Below, piece after piece: positions 30,125 to 36,122 of a stretch of 64,000 nucleotides of DNA. Within the stretch, counting starts at the first letter, position 1; each line of letters starts with the position of its first letter. The position numbers and the translations under genes were made by a program. The notes below the pieces were generated by a model. The model was given only the letters and a program-made list of their open reading frames with translations. It was not told the DNA's origin and made no database searches. The stretch comes from a virus. Location of the stretch: positions 62,001 to 126,000 of the IMG/VR virus record IMGVR_UViG_3300046559_000446. The stretch is one strand, 5' to 3'.

Positions 30125-30155
30125 TTGACAACTAGATTGACGCCAGGCATATAAA
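30125..30155 (+). promoter_or_regulatory. Promoter of the 101-aa gene, + strand
   Basis: TTGACA 30125-30130, TATAAA 30150-30155 (or CATATA 30148, giving 17 bases), then GGGCAGTTAAC, similar downstream to the other family members. The spacer octamer is not conserved here. Confidence 0.6.
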
Positions 30156-30189
30156 GGGCAGTTAACAACCGCACACGAAAGGCGCTCAC

Positions 30190-30495
30190 ATGCTGCAAGT
30201 TCAAGGCCTTCCCTTCCACAAAGGATCCGACGCCTGGCGCGTCATACACGAGGGGCGCATCCTGCCCAAGTATGTGCGCGACGAGATCGCCCGCCTGCGC
30301 CGCGAGCGGAACGAATACAGCGAGATCCGGGTGCTGATGACGGGCGAGCCTGGCTGGATCAGCCGGGCAGAGCAGGCGGCGCGCAGCGCCCGCACCTACG
30401 CCGAGCACGAGGCGCGCGCCCTGGGCTGGACCGAGCCAAGCGTCGCCGCCGAGGGCGCCGCCGCCTACGCCGAGGCGCTGGCGCGCCAGGCCTAG
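30190..30495 (+). CDS. Hypothetical 101-aa protein
   Basis: ATG 30190, single gene between two promoters and a palindrome. Helical, Ala/Arg/Glu-rich (VRDEIARLRRERNEYSEIRV, then AARSARTYAEHEARAL). Unknown. Confidence 0.6.
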   Translation: MLQVQGLPFHKGSDAWRVIHEGRILPKYVRDEIARLRRERNEYSEIRVLMTGEPGWISRAEQAARSARTYAEHEARALGWTEPSVAAEGAAAYAEALARQA

Positions 30496-30508
30496 CCAGG
30501 CCCAGGCC

Positions 30509-30535
30509 TGTCAGAGGGCTGACAGCCCTCTGACA
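30509..30535. repeat. 12-bp perfect inverted repeat after the 101-aa gene
   Basis: TGTCAGAGGGCT, GAC, AGCCCTCTGACA. Strong stem but no T run; may be a rho-independent-like RNA end or an operator. Further CTGACAG elements follow to 30590. Confidence 0.55.
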
Positions 30536-30603
30536 CGCCTGTTCCCGGTCTGTTCTGGCAGGGTGCTGACAGGGCAGCGACAGGCCTCGAAGTAAAAAAC
30601 GAC

Positions 30604-30617
30604 CGGGGGTACCCCCG
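30604..30617. promoter_or_regulatory. 14-bp perfect palindrome
   Basis: CGGGGGTACCCCCG, GC-only except for the central TA, in a 266-bp gene-free stretch. AGTATACT (30634-30641) is a second palindrome nearby. Confidence 0.5.
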
Positions 30618-30730
30618 CTAATAGGCGGCCTAGAGTATACTATAAGCCCCAAAAATTTTTCTCAAATTTTTCACCCAATAAATAATCGTATTCGGTTGTT
30701 GACCAATAAACGGACACTCTCATGGATTTT

Positions 30731-30758
30731 GGGAAATGAATGAGAGTGTTCATTTCCC
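30731..30758 (-). terminator. Hairpin just after the 127-aa gene
   Basis: GGGAAATGAA and TTCATTTCCC, 10-bp arms with an 8-base loop, three bases after the - strand stop. It lacks a T run (AAAA follows on the - strand), so it may protect mRNA ends instead. Confidence 0.4.
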
Positions 30759-30761
30759 GGT

Positions 30762-31145
30762 TCAAATAGCCCCAGACAGTTTTGAACTTTTCTCCCTAAC
30801 TTTGACCATGAGGTCATTCAGCCCAGTGACGAGCTTCTCCAAGGCTTCCAACGTATCGTTCATTTCCCCCGCCGAGTCCCCCTCCCAGGTGTCGATATGC
30901 GACCGTATCGCCTCCAGCAGGTCGATCTTGCTCTCCTGGACGCCCTCGGCGTAGGTCATATAGATCTCGAATTGTTTATCCGCGACCCACACGCACAGGT
31001 TCACCCTTGGCAGGATGCGGGTTTCCCACTTCGATAGTTTGAAGCCGTGGCGGCTGTAGTCGTATGGCTTGGTGATCTGGGTGAAGGGGTCGTACCCCCC
31101 GCAGTCGTCCCCTTGCATTTCCGGCGCTCTGTGTCTACCCATCAT
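30762..31145 (-). CDS. Hypothetical acidic 127-aa protein
   Basis: ATG 31145 with GGAGGAGG upstream; MG at 31142 is an alternative. N-terminus with GDDCGGYDPFTQITKPYDYS, then a beta part with LPRVNLCVWVADKQFEIYM, and an acidic coiled helix to the end (DTLEALEKLVTGLNDLMVKV). Divergent to the small terminase gene, so it may be expressed separately from the late operon. Unknown. Confidence 0.6.
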   Translation of the reverse strand: MMGRHRAPEMQGDDCGGYDPFTQITKPYDYSRHGFKLSKWETRILPRVNLCVWVADKQFEIYMTYAEGVQESKIDLLEAIRSHIDTWEGDSAGEMNDTLEALEKLVTGLNDLMVKVREKSSKLSGAI

Positions 31146-31247
31146 ATGCTCCTCCTCCGTATTCTACTGTCTAACCTGTTTTCGCTCTTGCCGGCAAGCC
31201 CATTTCCCTCATATACTCCAGCACCCCCGACCGACGAGGCCCACGCC

Positions 31248-31814
31248 ATGCCCACCAAAAAGCAAAACCGGCGCATAGCTCGCTTCGAACTAGCGCAATC
31301 CACCAGGGCGGCGCCGACGCCCCCGGAGGTCAAGCCGCCGTGGGCCAGTATCTACACCCCCGCTATCGGGGAGCGGATTTGCGATCTGGTCACCAATGGC
31401 AAGACCTTGCGGCAGATTGCGCTGGAGGAGGTCTGGGCGCCCAACGCCCGGATCATGTATTATTGGCTGGAGGAGCATCCGGAATTTGCGCGGGCCTTCG
31501 CGGCGGCGCGAGAGCTATACGCGGATGACATCGCCCGCGAGATCGTGACCATTGCCGACGAGGCGGCGACCGATCTCGACATCGCCAAGCTGCCGCATCG
31601 CATCCATGCCAGGGAGTGGCTGGCGGTGAAGCGGTCCCCCCGCTTCTATGGCGACCGCCGCATGATCGACACCACCTCGCAGGTCAATATCAACAATTTG
31701 ACCAAGATTGATGTCTCCCATCTGTCCTCGGACGAGATCCTCATTGCCGAGAAGGCCCTGATGAAGGCGATAGGACATTCCAGCTGCAATCCGGAGGACG
31801 ACGACGATGCCTAA
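31248..31814 (+). CDS. terS: Terminase small subunit
   Basis: 188 aa from ATG 31248 (GAGG upstream); the frame extends further upstream without support. Basic N-terminus (MPTKKQNRRIARF), then the terminase small subunit HTH region GERICDLVTNGKTLRQIALE followed by MYYWLEEHPEFARAFAAARE and a helix YADDIAREIVTIADEA. The order matches small terminases that recognise phage DNA for packaging. First gene of the late operon; TerL lies three small genes downstream. Confidence 0.85.
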   Translation: MPTKKQNRRIARFELAQSTRAAPTPPEVKPPWASIYTPAIGERICDLVTNGKTLRQIALEEVWAPNARIMYYWLEEHPEFARAFAAARELYADDIAREIVTIADEAATDLDIAKLPHRIHAREWLAVKRSPRFYGDRRMIDTTSQVNINNLTKIDVSHLSSDEILIAEKALMKAIGHSSCNPEDDDDA

Positions 31815-32016
31815 ACACATCCAGCCCGCCAAGACCCTGGTCGATATCACGGTCGCCGGCCCAAGCCCTTACGAAGGCCGGATATTCCCGCTCAATGTTC
31901 AATTTCTCGAGGGCGAGTGGATGATGCAGGTCATTCCCGCCGGCCCCTCCAGGGAGGCGGCGTTTTATTTCCCGATCAAGGATCTCAAGGTCTGGGCGCC
32001 GGCGGGGCATCTATGA
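31807..32016 (+). CDS. Hypothetical 69-aa beta-rich protein
   Basis: ATG 31807 overlaps the end of terS. Strands such as TLVDITVAGPSPYEG and WMMQVIPAGPSREAAFYFP. Between the two terminase genes; unknown. Confidence 0.5.
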   Translation: MPKHIQPAKTLVDITVAGPSPYEGRIFPLNVQFLEGEWMMQVIPAGPSREAAFYFPIKDLKVWAPAGHL

Positions 32017-32216
32017 ATCCGATCACCCTGCTCCAGGACTGGTGGTGCGCCAGGCTCCGGAATATCGACATTCAATACCTCTGGCCGATCTGTAAGGAAC
32101 AGGCCCGCGACTTCGCTGAGGCCCGTTACGTTTTTGCTATTCACGCCATTTGCGATCCGGCCTGGCTGCGGCTTCCCGCCGAAGAGATCAAGCGCATTAT
32201 CGGGGAGTTGCAATGA
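32013..32216 (+). CDS. Hypothetical 67-aa helical protein
   Basis: ATGA overlaps on both ends. Trp-rich start (LLQDWWCARLRNIDIQYLW) and a helical rest. Unknown. Confidence 0.5.
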   Translation: MNPITLLQDWWCARLRNIDIQYLWPICKEQARDFAEARYVFAIHAICDPAWLRLPAEEIKRIIGELQ

Positions 32217-32398
32217 AGAACACTTTTGAGATCAAGCTGGGCCTCCATGTTCACGGCTCCGACGACTGGGAGCCGATGAATTACTCCAACTATTCCTCCT
32301 GCGTTCACGCCTGGCGCGCCGTCGATCCCGACTGGGATCCCCATTTTGCCGAGTTTTCATTCGAGATCGCGGAGTTTAACGGGGTGCTGTTCGGATGA
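32213..32398 (+). CDS. Hypothetical 61-aa protein
   Basis: ATGA overlap with neighbours. FEIKLGLHVHGSDDWEPMN, and acidic with Trp; no motif. Its stop overlaps the TerL start. Confidence 0.5.
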   Translation: MKNTFEIKLGLHVHGSDDWEPMNYSNYSSCVHAWRAVDPDWDPHFAEFSFEIAEFNGVLFG

Positions 32399-34029
32399 CG
32401 TCCATCAATCTTCAAAAGGTCAATCCGCAGGATGTCCTCGACCGCATGGACAAGGAGATGTGCGAGCGGTCCCTGCACGAGTTCGTCAAGCGGGCCTGGA
32501 AAGAGGTCGAGCCGGGCCAGCCCATGCTCGACAACTGGCACCTGCCGTTCATCTGTGAACATTTGGAGGCGATCACCGACGGCGCCCAGGTCGATGGCAA
32601 GCCCTACAACCGTCTCCTGATCAACATTCCTCCCGGCGGCATGAAATCCCTGCTGCTCAATGTGTTTTGGCCGGCCTGGGAATGGGGGCCTGCCGCCATG
32701 CCCCACATGCGCTATCTCTGCGCGTCCCATAACATCGACCTGGTCGAGCGCGACAGCATTCGCATGCGCCGGCTGGTCACCACCGCCTGGTATCAGAAGC
32801 ACTGGGGCGACCTGGTCGAACTGACCGGCGACCAGAACTCCAAGACGGTGTTCGAAAACACCCGCTCCGGATGGCGCAGGGCGGTCGCGGCGGGAGCGGA
32901 TACCGGTCACCGGGCCGACCGCGTCCTGATCGACGACGCTCTGAGCGTCAAGAACGCCAACAGCGACAGCACCCGCGAGAGCGTCAACCTGTGGTTCAGG
33001 GAATCGGTGCCGACCCGCCTCAATTCGCCGCGCAAGAGCGCCATCGTGGTGATCATGCAGCGGCTGCACGAGGCCGATCTGTCCGGAATGATCCTCGACA
33101 AGAAGCTCGGCTACGATCACATCATGATCCCGATGCGCTACGATCCGGACCGCGCCCACCCCACCATGCTCGGCTACAAAGACCCCCGCACCATCCCCGG
33201 CGAGCTTTATTTCCCGACCCGTTTTCCCCTCGACGTGGTCGAACGCGAAGAGCGGATCATGGGGCCGTTCGCCACCGCCGGCCAAATGCAGCAGGCCCCA
33301 GTCCCGCGAGGAGGCGGCGTCATCAAGGACGCCGACTGGATCCTGTGGGACAGGCCGGAATTTCCGGCGCTCGACTTTATTATCGCCTCCATCGACACCG
33401 CCTACGGTCTGAAGCAGGAGAACGACCCCAGCGCCATGACGGTGTGGGGGGTGTTTTCAGGCGACACCCGCAACCAGGCCACCAGGCTGGTGGATCGCTA
33501 CGGTCACCCGAAGGAAATGCCTGAAGGCGGCGCCTCCACTCACCTCGACGCCGCGCCGCGCGTCATTTTGATGTACGCCTGGACCGAGCGCCTCAGTCTT
33601 TCCGACCTGGTCGCCAAGGTGGCCCTCCATTGCAAGAAGTTGAAGGTTGACCGCCTGCTGGTCGAGGCCAAGGCGAGCGGCATATCGGTCGCGCAGGAGA
33701 TGCGCCGTCTTTACGGACATGAGCCATGGGCGGTTCACCTGATCAATCCAGGCAACCAGGATAAACTTGCTCGGCTGTACAGTGTTCAGCCGCTGTTTGC
33801 GGAAGGCATGGTCTACGCTCCAGACAAGGAATGGGCGGAAATGGTGATCAGGCAAGTGGCTTCCTTCCCCAAGGCGCTGCATGACGATCTTACCGACACC
33901 ACATCACAGGCGATTCGCCACCTGCGCGACTGCGGATTGCTGACCCGGTCCGACGAAAGGTTGGCGGAAATGAACGAGGAAGTCCAGTATGGCCGCACCA
34001 GGCCGCTGGAGCCGCTCTATCCAGGCTGA
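32395..34029 (+). CDS. terL: Terminase large subunit
   Basis: 544 aa, ATG 32395. ATPase: adenine-side LDNWHLPFICEHL, Walker A-like NIPPGGMKS (79-85), Walker B VLIDDAL (about 176-181, with Asp-Asp where Asp-Glu is usual). A helicase-like segment follows (SAIVVIMQRLHEADL). The nuclease half starts at IIASIDTAYG with a catalytic Asp and contains KVDRLLVEAKASG and a late Asp in KALHDDLTDT, the RNase H-like acidic triad. This motor packages DNA into proheads through the portal. Confidence 0.95.
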   Translation: MTSINLQKVNPQDVLDRMDKEMCERSLHEFVKRAWKEVEPGQPMLDNWHLPFICEHLEAITDGAQVDGKPYNRLLINIPPGGMKSLLLNVFWPAWEWGPAAMPHMRYLCASHNIDLVERDSIRMRRLVTTAWYQKHWGDLVELTGDQNSKTVFENTRSGWRRAVAAGADTGHRADRVLIDDALSVKNANSDSTRESVNLWFRESVPTRLNSPRKSAIVVIMQRLHEADLSGMILDKKLGYDHIMIPMRYDPDRAHPTMLGYKDPRTIPGELYFPTRFPLDVVEREERIMGPFATAGQMQQAPVPRGGGVIKDADWILWDRPEFPALDFIIASIDTAYGLKQENDPSAMTVWGVFSGDTRNQATRLVDRYGHPKEMPEGGASTHLDAAPRVILMYAWTERLSLSDLVAKVALHCKKLKVDRLLVEAKASGISVAQEMRRLYGHEPWAVHLINPGNQDKLARLYSVQPLFAEGMVYAPDKEWAEMVIRQVASFPKALHDDLTDTTSQAIRHLRDCGLLTRSDERLAEMNEEVQYGRTRPLEPLYPG

Positions 34030-34045
34030 AAAAGGGAGAAAAGTC

Positions 34046-34192
34046 ATGTTTTTTCGCAATAACCCCACGTCCGTGACGGAGAAGGCTCCGGAAAAGCCGA
34101 TTCCAGCCCCAAAAACCCCTGAAAAACACGAAAAACACGATGAAAAGACCGAAAAACACCCCCACCGCGACATGCACGAGAGCAAAAAATGA
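34046..34192 (+). CDS. Small Lys/His/Glu/Pro-rich peptide
   Basis: 48 aa, ATG 34046 with GGGAG upstream. Very low complexity with repeated EKP, EKHEK and EKHPH elements (PAPKTPEKHEKHDEKTEKHP). Possibly a metal- or DNA-binding tail-like peptide. Reading overlaps the next ATG. Confidence 0.5.
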   Translation: MFFRNNPTSVTEKAPEKPIPAPKTPEKHEKHDEKTEKHPHRDMHESKK

Positions 34193-34776
34193 CTAAAAAG
34201 ACCGAACATGAGCACCAGGTCCATAAGTCGAGCCGCATCAAACCCTCGATTCAGGCTGCTTTGGACGAAACGCACCCCACCGGGGGCGCTGAAGTGCTCC
34301 ACCATCACCCTTCCGTGGCCGGATCGCACCGCCGGCCCGGCGATTTCGACGTATTCGACCCCCAAGACCCCGGCATGCAGGGCATTCCGCTGGCCGGGCC
34401 TCCTTCTTACCTGTCGCCATCGACCGGCGACCTCCAAAGGAAGCTGGCGGAAGCTCCTCCTCTCTTAATGCCCGATCTTGAGCACGTCGCCGCCTTTGGC
34501 GAGGGCTTCACTCACATCGCCAGCGGCAATGAGGGCGTCACCGCGACCAATATTCATCCCAACCAGGTCCGCTTCATGGATTTCGGCGCCGCGCTTCTCC
34601 AATTGGAGCAGGGCCACCGCATTCAGCGCAAGGCGTGGAGCGGCAGATGGGTCGAGGCCCGCTTTCCCGACGGCGCGCCGGCGTGTCTTTACATGACGCT
34701 GGCCAACGGCGAAATGACCATCTGGACTATCTCCCAAGCTGACGTATTGGCCAGAGACTGGAGCATTGCGCCATGA
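34189..34776 (+). CDS. Tad2-like (DUF2829) protein with N-terminal extension
   Basis: 195 aa. The N-terminal 125 residues are His/Pro-rich and not recognised. Residues 130-195 carry the DUF2829 signature: MDFGAALLQLEQGHRIQRKAW, then SG.., a Met-containing strand, and TISQADVLARDWSI. DUF2829 is Thoeris anti-defence 2 (Tad2), which traps the gcADPR signals of Thoeris. Ligand binding is inferred from family knowledge. It is followed directly by a second Tad2-like gene. It lies in the late operon, so action would be late, or the protein may be packaged. Confidence 0.8.
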   Translation: MTKKTEHEHQVHKSSRIKPSIQAALDETHPTGGAEVLHHHPSVAGSHRRPGDFDVFDPQDPGMQGIPLAGPPSYLSPSTGDLQRKLAEAPPLLMPDLEHVAAFGEGFTHIASGNEGVTATNIHPNQVRFMDFGAALLQLEQGHRIQRKAWSGRWVEARFPDGAPACLYMTLANGEMTIWTISQADVLARDWSIAP

Positions 34777-35111
34777 CCGTAGTTGAGAACGACCGTATGA
34801 CGTCCATCAATCCCTACAGCATGGATTTTGGCACGGCCATCCTGCAAATGCGGGCCGGCTGCAAAGTCCAGCGCGAGGGCTGGAACGGCAAGGATATGTG
34901 GATCGCCCTGTCGGGCGTGGAGGGACCGCGCGTAGTCTACCACGAGCAGCTTTGGTCGAAGGTCGCCCGCGATTACGCCAAAACCCAGCCCGATGGGAGA
35001 GTTACCGTCCTGCCCTGCTTCATCATGAAGACGGCGACCGGCGAAATCCTGATGGGTTGGCTGGCGAGCCAATCCGACATGCTGGCCCAGGATTGGAGAG
35101 TTGTGCCGTGA
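34773..35111 (+). CDS. Tad2-like (DUF2829) protein
   Basis: 112 aa, ATGA overlap with the first copy. Domain residues 17-112: MDFGTAILQMRAGCKVQREGW, then NGKDMWIALSGVEG, VLPCFIMKTATGEILMGWL and SQSDMLAQDWRVV, the full Tad2 pattern including the conserved W and closing SQ.D(M/L)LA.DW. It is the more canonical of the two copies. An anti-Thoeris or general signal-sponge role is expected. See the paired upstream gene. Confidence 0.85.
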   Translation: MTVVENDRMTSINPYSMDFGTAILQMRAGCKVQREGWNGKDMWIALSGVEGPRVVYHEQLWSKVARDYAKTQPDGRVTVLPCFIMKTATGEILMGWLASQSDMLAQDWRVVP

Positions 35112-35299
35112 CCCCGTTCAGGCCCGAACCCATCAAGACGACCAAGCTATGGACCGGCGTCTGCCGCGACGGCCCGTGGAAAGGCCTGCCATTGACGGCG
35201 GGATCGCGCTTCGTCTGCGCCCCCGACGGCAATGAATACTGCAATGACGGGACCGGACACTGGAACTGGGTCGAGCTACACCACGAGGGCAAGAAATGA
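35108..35299 (+). CDS. Small protein related to the N-terminus of the next gene
   Basis: 63 aa from GTG 35108 (GTGA). The core GVCRDGPWKGLPL..GNEYCNDG..HWNWVELHHEGKK resembles the first 55 residues of 35296-35754, so this is a free copy of that small domain. Unknown function. Confidence 0.55.
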   Translation: MTPFRPEPIKTTKLWTGVCRDGPWKGLPLTAGSRFVCAPDGNEYCNDGTGHWNWVELHHEGKK

Positions 35300-35754
35300 G
35301 CAAAATCCTCAATGGCGTTTGCGTCGGCGGTCCCCTGAATGACCGGGGCCTGACCTGGGACAAGGACGTGAAAGTGCTGCTGGCGTCGAACAACGACGGC
35401 CACGCCGGCGAATACCACTATGACCACGCAGCCACCAACAAGTGGATCTGGCTTGACGAAGGCAAGGAACAAACCATGAGCAGAGCAGCCGAAGAGCAGA
35501 CCATACCCCGAATTACGCCCGAAATCATCGATAAGCGCATCGTGCGGGTGAAATACTATCAATTTCCCGACTCCACCGTCATGATCTGCGCCATCGAACT
35601 GACCAATGGCTACCATGTCATTGGCGAGGCCGGCTGCTCTTCTCCGCTCACTTTTGACGAAACCATCGCCAGGCGGATCTCCTTCGACGACGCCCGCCGC
35701 AAGATCTGGCCGCTGGAGGGCTACGTCCTCCGCAACGAACTGAAGGGGCTATGA
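35296..35754 (+). CDS. Gp49-like phage protein with a duplicated N-terminal domain
   Basis: 152 aa. Residues 70-150 match the phage Gp49-like family: RITPEIIDKRIVRVKYYQF.. TVMICAIELTNGYHVIGEAG then DDARRKIWPLEGYVLRNEL. The first ~55 residues repeat the small domain seen alone in 35108-35299. Gp49-like proteins are widespread in phage late regions; no biochemical function is established to my knowledge. Confidence 0.75.
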   Translation: MSKILNGVCVGGPLNDRGLTWDKDVKVLLASNNDGHAGEYHYDHAATNKWIWLDEGKEQTMSRAAEEQTIPRITPEIIDKRIVRVKYYQFPDSTVMICAIELTNGYHVIGEAGCSSPLTFDETIARRISFDDARRKIWPLEGYVLRNELKGL

Positions 35755-35894
35755 CGCCGCTCGATATCGCCATTTCGGTTTTCATCCTGCTGCTTGTCAG
35801 CCGCCTCTCCTACAACAAGGGGCGGCGCGACGAGCGCGCCGCTCATTTCGAGGATTACGAAAATGAGTTTCATGATGAAGGCCACTGTCGATAA
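35751..35894 (+). CDS. 47-aa membrane-anchored peptide
   Basis: ATG 35751 overlaps the upstream stop (ATGA). N-terminal hydrophobic span (LDIAISVFILLLVSRL) and a charged cytoplasmic-type tail (KGRRDERAAHFEDYENEFHD). Spanin- or holin-partner-like topology; unproven. Confidence 0.5.
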   Translation: MTPLDIAISVFILLLVSRLSYNKGRRDERAAHFEDYENEFHDEGHCR

Positions 35895-36078
35895 TCACCC
35901 GCTGCCTGGCGGGCGACCCTCACACCTGTTTGACGTCCATGTCGAGGGCGGCGATCCGCCGGCCAAGGCCGAATACACCATCATCGCCAACGATGAGGAT
36001 GAAGCGGCCCGCGAGGGCATGAAACGGTTCCAAAAGGCCCATGACAAGACGCCGATGCCCGACATTGGCGATATTTGA
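35863..36078 (+). CDS. Hypothetical 71-aa protein
   Basis: ATG 35863 (GAGGA upstream) within the end of the preceding peptide gene. Strand pattern FDVHVEGGDPPAKAEYTIIA, then a helix with DEDEAAREGMKRFQKAHD. Common small phage protein layout; unknown role. Confidence 0.55.
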   Translation: MSFMMKATVDNHPLPGGRPSHLFDVHVEGGDPPAKAEYTIIANDEDEAAREGMKRFQKAHDKTPMPDIGDI

Positions 36079-36122
36079 AATAGGCGTTATAGTCCCTTCT
36101 GCTTTTCCAGAGAGGATGCGCC

